Position numbers and translations under genes: made by a program. Shown in pieces: positions 24,927-32,929 of a stretch of DNA of 64,000 nucleotides (positions are counted from its first letter, which is position 1; the number at the start of each line of letters is the position of its first letter). Under the pieces are notes generated by a model. It worked only from the letters and a program-made list of their open reading frames with translations. It made no database searches and had not been told where the DNA came from. Source of the stretch: JAWCQZ01 sp038869515 [NCBI: Halobacteria archaeon] (GTDB taxonomy: Archaea; Halobacteriota; Syntropharchaeia; JACQPP01); contig JAWCQZ010000009.1 in NCBI GenBank assembly GCA_038869515.1, positions 1 to 64,000 of the forward strand, written 5' to 3'.

Positions 24927-26054
24927 ATGGCGGAGACGGCCCAGGTTCCGGCGCCGGGGTGGAGCCCCCGGGACCTGGAGGAACTGGAAGGGAACCTGCG
25001 GGACGAGAGGTCGGCCGAGTGGCTCTACGGCACCCTCGCGGGCCTCGACGGCCAGGAGGAGCGGGCCGCCCTCCTCCGCAGCCTCCGGGACTACGAGAAG
25101 AGGCACACGGCCCGCTGGGAGAAACTCCTCCGCAGGCTCGGCCGGCCCATCCCGCCCCGGGCCCTGCTCCTCCAGCACCGCATCCTCGTCGCTTTCGCGC
25201 GGGTCTTCGGGGTGGGGTCGGTCCTGCCCCTCATCCACAAGGAGGAGGTGGAGGGCATCGCCAAATACAAGCGGCAGGCGGGGGCGTGGAAGGACCCCGA
25301 GGCCCAGGAGATTTTCAGGGATGTCCTTCCCGAGGAGATCGTCCACGAGGCGGACCTCTTCAACGCCATCCGCAAGGTGGGGGCCGAGGGCGGGACCCTC
25401 CGGAGCGCCATCCTGGGGGCCAACGACGGCATCGTCTCCGTCCTCGCCCTGGCGGCCGGAGTGGCGGGGGCCACCGCTTCCACGCCGGCAGTAGTCGTTG
25501 CGGGCGTCGCGGGAATCACGGCGGGGGCCTTTTCCATGGCCGCCTCCAACTATGTGTCGGTCCGGGCGGAGCAGGAGATGGTGGCCACCCGGGCGCGGAT
25601 GCTGCGGGACGCCGTCGAGGTCGCCCCGAAGCGGAAGTCGGCGCAGTTGCGGGAGGCCTACTGGGCCCGGGGCTACACCCCCGAGGAGGCGGAAGCGATG
25701 GTGTCGCGGCTGGCGAAGAACCCCGGCGAGTTCGCGCGCGCCCTCCTGGTCGAGGAGTATGGCATCGCGGAGGCGAGTTTCGAGAGCCCGCACCGCCTCG
25801 CCGCGACAACGGGGGTCGCATTTGCGGCGGCGGCCGTGGTCCCGGTCCTCCCCTTCCTCGCCCTCCCGGTCGGCTCCGCCGTGGCGGCCTCCGTGGCCCT
25901 CAGCGGCGCGGCCCTCTTCGCCGCCGGGGTCCTCCGCTCCCTCGTCACATTGAAGCCCTTCCTGAGGAACGGGTTCGAGATGGTCGTCGTGGGCATGGGG
26001 GCCGCCGCGTTCACCTACGCCGTCGGCCTCGCCCTCGGGACGGTGGTCGGGTGA
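24927..26054 (+). CDS. VIT1/CCC1-type transporter with ferritin-like N-terminus
   Basis: A 375-aa protein. Residues about 10-145 form a ferritin/rubrerythrin-like helical domain with metal-ligand pairs (DYEKRHTARW, EEIVHE). The rest is a VIT1 membrane domain with NDGIVSVLALAAGVAG, SMAASNYVSVRAEQE and four to five hydrophobic segments. Such mixed proteins are thought to move Fe(II)/Mn(II) across membranes. The next gene (DUF2236) starts inside its stop codon (GTGA), so the two are coupled. Confidence 0.85.
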   Translation: MAETAQVPAPGWSPRDLEELEGNLRDERSAEWLYGTLAGLDGQEERAALLRSLRDYEKRHTARWEKLLRRLGRPIPPRALLLQHRILVAFARVFGVGSVLPLIHKEEVEGIAKYKRQAGAWKDPEAQEIFRDVLPEEIVHEADLFNAIRKVGAEGGTLRSAILGANDGIVSVLALAAGVAGATASTPAVVVAGVAGITAGAFSMAASNYVSVRAEQEMVATRARMLRDAVEVAPKRKSAQLREAYWARGYTPEEAEAMVSRLAKNPGEFARALLVEEYGIAEASFESPHRLAATTGVAFAAAAVVPVLPFLALPVGSAVAASVALSGAALFAAGVLRSLVTLKPFLRNGFEMVVVGMGAAAFTYAVGLALGTVVG

Positions 26055-26893
26055 TTTCCCGCGTCGGAGGGGTCTACGGCCTCTACGGCCCCGACAGCGT
26101 CGCGTGGAAGACCAACCGGGAGACCGCCCTCCTCTTCGGGGGCCCCCGCGCCCTCCTGCTCCAACTGGCCCACCCCCTGGTGGCCGCGGGGGTCCGGGAG
26201 CACAGCGACTACGAGAAGGACCCCTACGGGCGGCTCCAGCGGACCCTCCACTACACCCTCTCCATCGTGTTCGGAACCGAGGAGGAGGCGCGGGAGGCGG
26301 CCGCCGACGTCAACGCCCGCCACCTCAAGGTCCGGGGCCGCCTCGGCCGGAAGACGGGCCGGTTCCCGGCGAAGGCGGCCTACGACGCGCGCGACCCGGA
26401 GTTGCTGATGTGGGTCCAGGCGACCCTTCTGGACACCAGCTCGATGCTCTACGAGAGGTGGATCGGCCCCCTCACCGGCACCGAGAGGGAGCGCCACTAT
26501 CGGGAGAGCAAAATCCTCGCCGGGATGCTCGGCCTCCCCGCGCCGGCGATGCCGAAGGACTGGAAGGCCTTCCAGGCCTACTTCCGGCGGATGGTCGAGG
26601 GGCACGAGCTCGCGGTGGACGACGCGACCCGGAAGATGGTCCACACGATTCTCCATCCGCCGGGCATCCCGAGGCTGGCGGCGGAGGCGCAGGCGACCCT
26701 GACGGCGGGTCTCCTGCCCGAGCGCGTCCGGGAGATGTACGGCCTCCCCTGGGGGCCGGTCCAGGAGGCGGTCCTCAGGATGGCGGACGAGTCCATCCGC
26801 TTCATGGTCCCGAGGATGCCGCCGGCGGTGAGGTATTTCCCCCAGTACCGGAGGGCGGTCCGGCGCGTGGGGTTGAGTGGGCGGAAGCGATAG
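26051..26893 (+). CDS. DUF2236 (MpaB/latex-clearing-like) oxygenase
   Basis: A 280-aa protein starting at GTG 26051. The motif LAHPLVAAGVREHSDY (about 36-51) and the later MWVQATLLDTS, together with the length, match the DUF2236 family, whose studied members are b-type haem proteins such as rubber oxygenase. The substrate is unknown. Coupling to an iron/manganese transporter with a ferritin-like domain suggests a metal or redox stress role; that is inference. Confidence 0.78.
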   Translation: MISRVGGVYGLYGPDSVAWKTNRETALLFGGPRALLLQLAHPLVAAGVREHSDYEKDPYGRLQRTLHYTLSIVFGTEEEAREAAADVNARHLKVRGRLGRKTGRFPAKAAYDARDPELLMWVQATLLDTSSMLYERWIGPLTGTERERHYRESKILAGMLGLPAPAMPKDWKAFQAYFRRMVEGHELAVDDATRKMVHTILHPPGIPRLAAEAQATLTAGLLPERVREMYGLPWGPVQEAVLRMADESIRFMVPRMPPAVRYFPQYRRAVRRVGLSGRKR

Positions 26894-26934
26894 GGCGCTG
26901 CCTGGAACCCATCTTAACTCCGACCACAATCATC

Positions 26935-27110
26935 GTGCCATTTAGCAGGGCTCAACCGCTCGCGCACGCGCGACGGAGGCCCCCGGCGCCAATTTGCAAC
27001 GGGGGGTCCGAGGGAAGCGAGGACCGAGGAGCGGCGCTGGGCCGAGAGACGAGCGAAGCGAGGAGCGGGGCCGGGGCCTCCGAGCGCGCGGCCCGACGAC
27101 CGGCCCCACG
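26935..27110 (-). repeat. Dispersed GC-rich intergenic element
   Basis: Non-coding 258-nt gap before the radical SAM gene. The right end in reverse complement (27082-27100) carries TCGTCGGGCCGCGCGCTC, identical over 18 nt to 14660-14676 and neighbours; the left part (GTGCCATTT, then GGCGCCAATTTGC at 26985-26997, then GAGGAGCGGCGC) aligns with 9990-10075. A TATA-like ctttatgg at about 27119 follows it and precedes the gene by about 29 nt. Confidence 0.65.
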
Positions 27111-27151
27111 CCGGGCCACCTTTATGGAAAGGGCGATAGAGGGGAAGTGGG

Positions 27152-28417
27152 ATGGGCGGGTTCGATTCGCTCCCAATTTGGTCCGACCCAGAGACCCGCG
27201 GGCCCCTCTCCTGGTACTTCGACGTCGCCACGAACAGGATGCCCGCCAAGCACCTCATCACCCGGCGCATCCCGTGCGAGACCCCCCTCGACGCCCCGGA
27301 GGAGGACCTCTGGGAGGAGCACCGGCGGGCCACGGGCCGGTTCCTGGCGGTGTGGGAGCGGATCCGCAGGGAGGAGTTGAGCCTCCCTGGACTCGCGACC
27401 TACTCACCCTCCCTCCTCGACCTCTCGGCGGAGCTCGCCCGCCGGATGCTCGCCCATTGCAACTTCTGCCGGTGGAACTGCCGGGTGGACCGGTCGCAGG
27501 GGACGAAGCACGGCACATGCCAGCTCGAAGCGGACTCCCGCGTCTCCTCCTTCTTCCACCACCGCGGGGAGGAGGCGGTCTTCCGGGGCACCCGTGGCTC
27601 GGGGACCATTTTCTTCACCTCCTGCAACATGCGGTGCGGCTTCTGCCAGAACGGCGACATCTCCCACGACAAGGAGAACGGGATGATTGCGACGCCGGAG
27701 GTGCTTGCGGCGATGGCGAGGCAGTTGCGGCTGGAGGGGTGCCACAATATCAATTTCGTCGGGGGCGAGCCCACCATCCACCTCCACGCCATCCTGGAGG
27801 CGGTGCGGCTCCTCGGCAGCGGCTACCGGCCCGACCGGGGGACGCTGGAGCGGGCGCTCGACTTCAAGGTGGACGGCGACATGGCGGGGAAGCCGAACGG
27901 CTCCGATTACCACGGCGACCTGAACGCCCCGCTGCTCTGGAACTCCAACTTCTTCATGAGCGAGCCGACGATGCGGCTGCTCCGGCCACTGTTCGACGCC
28001 TGGCTCCCCGACTTCAAGTTCGGGAACCCCGAGTGCGCGATGCGGCTGAGCCGGACGCCGTGGTATTTCGAGACCGTGGCGAAGAACCACAAGGCCCTCT
28101 TCGATTGGAACGAGGCGGTGGTCGTCCGCCACCTCGTGATGCCCAACCACGTCGAATGCTGCACGAAGCCGGTTCTCGGGTGGATTGCGAAGCAGATGCC
28201 CGGGGTCCCGGTGAACGTCATGGACCAGTTCCACCCCGACCACGGGTGCAACCCGCAGGACCGGAGGTTCAACCCGAAACTGGCGGACATCGCGAGATAT
28301 CCCACCGCGGAGGAGCTTGAGGAGGCGTTCGCGTATGCCGAAAGCCTCAAACTGAACTTTGCCCCGTTGACCTTCGAGAAGAGCCTTGGCCAGTCTAGGT
28401 CCGTTGTCCATTTTTGA
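27152..28417 (+). CDS. Radical SAM protein, PflX-like
   Basis: A 421-aa radical SAM enzyme. The cluster motif is CNMRCGFC (C158, C162, C165), followed by the glycine-rich GGEPTIHLHA for SAM binding. An N-terminal cysteine set (HCNFCRWNC, about 107-112, and a later GTC) and the overall layout resemble the COG1313 'PflX-like activating enzyme' group. There is no pyruvate formate lyase gene nearby, so its target is unknown. Two further cysteines at VECCTK lie in the C-terminal half. Confidence 0.82.
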   Translation: MGGFDSLPIWSDPETRGPLSWYFDVATNRMPAKHLITRRIPCETPLDAPEEDLWEEHRRATGRFLAVWERIRREELSLPGLATYSPSLLDLSAELARRMLAHCNFCRWNCRVDRSQGTKHGTCQLEADSRVSSFFHHRGEEAVFRGTRGSGTIFFTSCNMRCGFCQNGDISHDKENGMIATPEVLAAMARQLRLEGCHNINFVGGEPTIHLHAILEAVRLLGSGYRPDRGTLERALDFKVDGDMAGKPNGSDYHGDLNAPLLWNSNFFMSEPTMRLLRPLFDAWLPDFKFGNPECAMRLSRTPWYFETVAKNHKALFDWNEAVVVRHLVMPNHVECCTKPVLGWIAKQMPGVPVNVMDQFHPDHGCNPQDRRFNPKLADIARYPTAEELEEAFAYAESLKLNFAPLTFEKSLGQSRSVVHF

Positions 28418-28508
28418 AACCCAGGAACCTTTTTGAGAACATGCGGCTGTTTCGCCGCGCGGGCAGGGCGGCGCGAAGGTTTTTCCAGCAGGTCTCCTTC
28501 CTCCCCCC

Positions 28509-30206
28509 ATGCTCCAGCTCACGGGCGCCCACGCCCTCGCCGAGTCGCTCCTCCGCGCCGGAACCAGGCGCATCTACGGCATCGTCGGCACGACGCTGGT
28601 GGGCTTCCTCAACGGCCTCTACGATTACAAGGACCGCCTCCACTACGTCTCCTGCCGGCACGAGATGGTCGCCGGAGGCATGGCCGATGCCGAGGCGCGA
28701 GTCACGGGCCGCCCCGGCGTCTTCGTTGTCCACGGGGGGCCGGGGGCGCTCAACGCGGCCCTCGCCCTTGCGGTCGCACAGCGCGACTGCTCCCCCGTGG
28801 TCTGCATCGTGGGCGGGGTCCCCCGGGAGATCGAGGGGTTCCGCGGGATGTCCCAACTCGACCAGGGGAAGGCCCACGCCGCCACCACCAAAGCGGTCCT
28901 CCGCGCGGACTCGGTAGCCGGCATCCCGGCCCGGCTCGCGGAGGCCTTCCGGACCGCCGCCTCGGGGTGCCCGGGGCCGGTGGTCCTCGAGGTCCCGCAG
29001 GACCTGTGGGACATGAAGGAGGAGGTCGGGCTCGACGGGCTCCGCTTCGAGCGCGACCCGCCCCCTGCGCCCTCCGACGGAGAGGTGGACGCGATTCTCG
29101 GAGACCTCGGGAAAGCGGAGCGGCCGCTGCTGCTGGCCGGCGGCGGCGTCATCTCCTCCGGGGGGTGGGACGAACTGAAGCGGTTCGCCGAGGCGTGGAA
29201 TCTGCCGGTGGCGACCACCGGAAACGGCCGCGGCGCCCTCCCCGAGGACCACCCGCTCTGCCTCGGCAAGGCGGGCTACGCCGGGGGGACCTACGCCGCC
29301 GACTACGCGCTGGAGCACGCCGACTACGTGCTCTGCGTCGGGTGCGGCGTCAGCGACATGACCACCTACCACGTCAGCAGCCCGGTCCCAGGCAGGGTGG
29401 CGATGGTGAACCTCGACCCCGACTACATGGCGCGGCAGAAGTCCGGGCTCTCCTCCCCGGTCGTGCGCACCGTGGCGGCCGACGCCCGCCTCTTCCTCCA
29501 GAAGGCGGCGGCGCGCCACGCCGGCCCCGGGAGCCGGGACGCGTGGCGCGCCGCCCTCGACACGCAGAAGCGGAAGTGGGAGCGCTCCCTCGACGCCTTC
29601 ACCGCGCGCCCCAAGGGGGCCCTGGCCGGCAAGGTGATGGTCGCGCTGCGGAAGGTCCTCCCGCGGGACGCCATCGTCGTCGGTGGCGCGGGGCTCCACC
29701 TCATCTACGCGATGGACTACCTGCCCGCCCGCGCCCCCCGCTCGTTCCTCTACTCCAACAACTACGGCGCCATGGGGTTCGGCCTCGCCGCCGCCATGGG
29801 GGCGAAGATGGCCCGCCCGGAGCGCGAGGTGGTCGCGGTGCTCGGCGACGGGGAACTGATGATGATGGGCCTCGGCGACCTGGAGACCGCAGTGCGCCAC
29901 AGCCTGAAAATCCGGGCCTTCGTCGTCAACGACAACTCCTACAGGGTCCTGCGGGCGACGCAGTCCATCCAGTACAGGGGGCGCTTCTTCGGGACCGAGC
30001 ACAAGAACCCAGACTTCGTGAAACTGGCCGAGGCTTTCGGGGCCACCGGGGTCCGCATCGACTCCCCGGAAAAAATCGAGCCCGGGCTCGAGAAGGCGCT
30101 CGGCGCCCCGGGGCCCGCGCTGGTGGAGATTCCGACCGATGTGAATGACTTGCCGCCGACGAATATCGAAGCCGTCCTCCGCATGAGGCAGAAGGGGCGG
30201 GCGTAA
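28509..30206 (+). CDS. Thiamine-diphosphate-dependent decarboxylase/synthase
   Basis: A 565-aa enzyme of the acetolactate synthase/benzoylformate decarboxylase superfamily. The Pyr domain has the catalytic Glu in HEMVAGGMAD (E52), the middle domain has the usual Rossmann-like fold (LLLAGGGVISSGG), and the PP domain has the TPP motif GDGELMMMG ... NDN starting at about 446. There is no regulatory small-subunit gene next door and the FAD-binding arginine cannot be judged by eye, so acetolactate synthase is not certain; a 2-oxoacid decarboxylase is equally possible. Confidence 0.85.
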   Translation: MLQLTGAHALAESLLRAGTRRIYGIVGTTLVGFLNGLYDYKDRLHYVSCRHEMVAGGMADAEARVTGRPGVFVVHGGPGALNAALALAVAQRDCSPVVCIVGGVPREIEGFRGMSQLDQGKAHAATTKAVLRADSVAGIPARLAEAFRTAASGCPGPVVLEVPQDLWDMKEEVGLDGLRFERDPPPAPSDGEVDAILGDLGKAERPLLLAGGGVISSGGWDELKRFAEAWNLPVATTGNGRGALPEDHPLCLGKAGYAGGTYAADYALEHADYVLCVGCGVSDMTTYHVSSPVPGRVAMVNLDPDYMARQKSGLSSPVVRTVAADARLFLQKAAARHAGPGSRDAWRAALDTQKRKWERSLDAFTARPKGALAGKVMVALRKVLPRDAIVVGGAGLHLIYAMDYLPARAPRSFLYSNNYGAMGFGLAAAMGAKMARPEREVVAVLGDGELMMMGLGDLETAVRHSLKIRAFVVNDNSYRVLRATQSIQYRGRFFGTEHKNPDFVKLAEAFGATGVRIDSPEKIEPGLEKALGAPGPALVEIPTDVNDLPPTNIEAVLRMRQKGRA

Positions 30207-30245
30207 GACAGGAGACCTTAAGCGCCGGGAGGGGGCCCGGGGAGG

Positions 30246-31592
30246 ATGACCTTCGACGAGATGGGCCTCGCGCCGCCCCTGCTGCGGGCTGTCCGGGAGT
30301 TCGGGTTCAGGGAGCCGACCCCCATCCAGGAGCGGGCCATCCCGGTCGCCCTGCAGGGCGGAGACCTCATCGGGCTCGCCCAGACGGGGACCGGGAAGAC
30401 CGCCGCCTTCCTCCTGCCCATCCTCCAGCGGTTGCTGCCGGGGCCCCGGGGGCGGACCCGCGCCCTCGTCCTCACCCCGACCCGGGAGCTGGCCCTGCAG
30501 GCCTCGGAGTTCCTGGAGGCCTTCGCGCGCTACACGCCCCTGCGGGGGGTCACGGTCTTCGGGGGGGTGGGCTTCGAGCCCCAGACCCGGGGCCTCCGGG
30601 AGGGGGTGGACGTGGTCATCGCCACCCCGGGCCGGCTCCTCGACCACATGGAGCGCGGGAACGCCCGGTTCGACCGGCTGGAGATCCTGGTGGTGGACGA
30701 GGCGGACCGCATGATGGACATGGGGTTCCTCCCCGACCTGAGGAGGATTCTCGCCCGCATCCCCCCGCGCCGGCAGACCCTCCTCTTCTCGGCCACCATG
30801 CCCGACGAAATCCTCCACCTCACCCGCCAGATCCTCCGCGACCCGGCGACGGTCCAGGTCGGCGAGCGCTCCGCCCCGGCCGCGGGGGTCACCCACGTCA
30901 TCTACCCGGTCCCCGCCCACCTCAAGACTCCCCTCCTCCTGGAGCTCCTCGACCGGACTCCGGGCATGGAGTCGGTCCTGGTCTTCACCCGGACCAAGAG
31001 GAGGGCCGACCGGCTCGCACGGACCCTGAAGGAGGAGGGGCTGAAGGTGACCGCCCTCCACGCCGACCGGACCCAGGCGCAGCGGCTCGCGGCCCTCGAT
31101 GGGTTCCGGAAGAGGCGCTACCGCATCCTCATCGCGACAGACATCGTGGCGCGGGGAATCGACGTGGAGAAAATCTCGCACGTCATCAACTACGACGTCC
31201 CCTCGACGCCGGAGGACTACATCAACCGCATCGGCCGGACCGCCCGGGCGGAGGCGACCGGGGACGCCTACTCATTCGTCTCCCCCGAGGAGGACTGGGA
31301 CATGAAGCACATCGAGCACGTCCTGGGGCGGCCCCTGGAGCGCATCACCCTCGAGGGGTTCGACTACGGGGCGGCGCCCCCGCCCCGGATGGCCCGGGAA
31401 GACCGGGAGGGCTTCCGGCGCGGAAGGGGGGGCCGGGGCGGCGGCTGGAGGCCGGGAGGCGGAGGGTTCCGGGGAGGTGGAGGAGGGTTCCGGCGGGGCG
31501 GAGGGGGAAGGGGCGGCCCGGGATACCGGCGCGAGCCGGTCCGCGGATTCGGGGCACCGGTTCGGCGTCCGGGGAGCGGGGGCCGTCGGTAG
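30246..31592 (+). CDS. DEAD-box RNA helicase with RGG tail
   Basis: A 448-aa ATP-dependent RNA helicase: Q motif (FREPTPIQ), motif I AQTGTGKT (45-52), DEAD (151-154), SAT, and motif VI INRIGRTAR. After about residue 385 comes a 60-residue tail of RGG/GGG repeats typical of single-stranded RNA binding. It is probably involved in RNA unwinding during ribosome assembly or stress. It ends 12 nt before mutY, perhaps as one transcript. Confidence 0.93.
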   Translation: MTFDEMGLAPPLLRAVREFGFREPTPIQERAIPVALQGGDLIGLAQTGTGKTAAFLLPILQRLLPGPRGRTRALVLTPTRELALQASEFLEAFARYTPLRGVTVFGGVGFEPQTRGLREGVDVVIATPGRLLDHMERGNARFDRLEILVVDEADRMMDMGFLPDLRRILARIPPRRQTLLFSATMPDEILHLTRQILRDPATVQVGERSAPAAGVTHVIYPVPAHLKTPLLLELLDRTPGMESVLVFTRTKRRADRLARTLKEEGLKVTALHADRTQAQRLAALDGFRKRRYRILIATDIVARGIDVEKISHVINYDVPSTPEDYINRIGRTARAEATGDAYSFVSPEEDWDMKHIEHVLGRPLERITLEGFDYGAAPPPRMAREDREGFRRGRGGRGGGWRPGGGGFRGGGGGFRRGGGGRGGPGYRREPVRGFGAPVRRPGSGGRR

Positions 31593-31604
31593 GGCGCGCA
31601 GCCC

Positions 31605-32789
31605 ATGGCTCCGGCGCTGTCGAAGAAACTGCTCCCCTGGTTCCGCACCAACAAACGCGACCTCCCCTGGCGGAGGACCTATACCGCCGGAACGCGCCCG
31701 AAGGGCGCGGCGCCATTCTTGGAGGGCGGGGTGGACCGGAACGGAGGGGGGCGGAGCCCCCCTCGAGGGGTCCACCGAAGGCGGTCGAAAGTCAATCATC
31801 CTGACCCCTACGCCATCTGGGTCTCGGAGGCGATGCTGCAGCAGACGCGGGTCGAGGCCGCGGTGGACTACTACCGCCGGTTCCTGCGTCGCTTTCCGAC
31901 CGTCGAGGCCCTGGCCCGGGCTCCCGAGTCGGAGGTTTTGAAAGCGTGGGAGGGGCTCGGCTACTACTCCAGGGCCCGCCATCTCCGCCGGGCCGCCGAA
32001 ATCGTCGTCCGGGAGCACGGCGGCCGCGTCCCCCGCGACCCGGAGGCCTTCGGGGCTTTGCCCGGGGTGGGGCCCTACATCCGGGGCGCGGTCATGTCCA
32101 TCGCCTACGATTTGCCGGAGCCGATTCTCGACGGGAACGTGAAGCGGGTCCTCGCGCGCTACTTTGCGGTGACGGAACCGCTGCCGAAGTCCGAGCCCCG
32201 GCTTCGGGGGCTCGCCGCGGATGTGCTCGACCGGCGCCACCCGGGAGAGTTCAACGAGGCCCTCATGGAACTGGGCGCGACCGTCTGCACGCCCCGCGAG
32301 CCGAAATGCGACGGGTGCCCCATCCGCCGGGGCTGCCGGGCGCGGGCGCGCGGGTTGCAGGACTCCCTGCCCCGCCGGGCCCCGATGGGAAAGGTCCCCC
32401 GCCACGAGGCCGCCGTCGGCGTGGTCCGGCGCGGGGAGCGCATCCTCATCGCTCTCCGGCCATCCGCGGGGCTCCTCGGGGGGCTGTGGGAGTTGCCGGG
32501 GGGCAAGCGGAAGCCGGGTGAGAGCCTCGCCGGTTGCGCCGCCCGCGAAATCGCGGAGGAGACCGGGCTCCGGGTGCGGGCGGGCCGGAGGCTGGCGACG
32601 GTGGAGCACGCCTACACCCACTTCAAGGTCACCCTCCACGCCTACGAGTGCGCCGTGGCGGGGGGGCGCGCCCGGCCCATCGGGTGCGCGGAGGTCCGGT
32701 GGGTGCGGCCCCGGGAACTGGAGAACTACGCCTTCCCCCGCGCGAACCGGAAGCTGTTTGAACAAATCGGAGAGGTGCTGGGATGGTGA
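31605..32789 (+). CDS. mutY: A/G-specific adenine glycosylase fused to Nudix domain
   Basis: Removes adenine mispaired with 8-oxoguanine. The 394-aa protein has SEAMLQQT (catalytic E75), the HhH region (LPGVGPYIRGA), the catalytic Asp in LDGNVKR (D176) and a Cx6Cx2Cx5C iron-sulphur loop (C228, 235, 238, 244). The C-terminal domain (about 265-394) carries a complete Nudix box (GKRKPGESLAGCAA then REIAEETGL), not the degenerate one common in MutY. Residues 26-65 are an extra segment between DLPWRRT and PDPYAIW, encoded by a hairpin-rich insert that keeps the frame. Confidence 0.9.
   Translation: MAPALSKKLLPWFRTNKRDLPWRRTYTAGTRPKGAAPFLEGGVDRNGGGRSPPRGVHRRRSKVNHPDPYAIWVSEAMLQQTRVEAAVDYYRRFLRRFPTVEALARAPESEVLKAWEGLGYYSRARHLRRAAEIVVREHGGRVPRDPEAFGALPGVGPYIRGAVMSIAYDLPEPILDGNVKRVLARYFAVTEPLPKSEPRLRGLAADVLDRRHPGEFNEALMELGATVCTPREPKCDGCPIRRGCRARARGLQDSLPRRAPMGKVPRHEAAVGVVRRGERILIALRPSAGLLGGLWELPGGKRKPGESLAGCAAREIAEETGLRVRAGRRLATVEHAYTHFKVTLHAYECAVAGGRARPIGCAEVRWVRPRELENYAFPRANRKLFEQIGEVLGW
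31684..31795 (+). repeat. Hairpin-rich in-frame insert inside mutY
   Basis: This stretch splits two segments that are contiguous in other MutY proteins. It contains a 7-bp perfect stem (31693-31709), and at 31744-31764 a 9-bp GAGGGGGGC/GCCCCCCTC stem with a GGA loop nested inside GTGGACC/GGTCCAC arms (31731-31737, 31769-31775). The same GGGGGGC-GGA-GCCCCCC hairpin, in the other orientation, follows the tRNA at 36923-36947. Confidence 0.6.
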
Positions 32790-32929
32790 ACCCGTTGACG
32801 GTCCTGGAGGCCGGCGCCACCATCAACCGCCTCTCCCGCAACCGGGCCCTCCGGGGCTGGAAGCGCTACCCCGGCAACGCCCGGGCCGTCTGCGAGGCCG
32901 TGGCCGCCGAGCGTGAGCGAGCGTTTTAA
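32783..32929 (+). pseudogene. Truncated gene fragment after mutY
   Basis: A 48-aa ORF overlapping the mutY stop by 7 nt (MVNPLTVLEAGATINRLSRN...). It reads as a well-formed protein start (RNRALRGWKRYPGNARAVCEAVAAE) that ends abruptly. Its last 23 nt (32901-32923) match the intergenic element at 10115-10137 with one mismatch, and AT-rich Mrr sequence follows at once. I interpret it as the 5' end of a longer gene cut off by an insertion; the original function is not recognisable. Confidence 0.55.

Noticed and set aside
28395-31181. A 928-codon minus-strand frame opposite the TPP enzyme and DEAD helicase
   Set aside because: Antisense shadow; no motif and it spans two well-supported genes.
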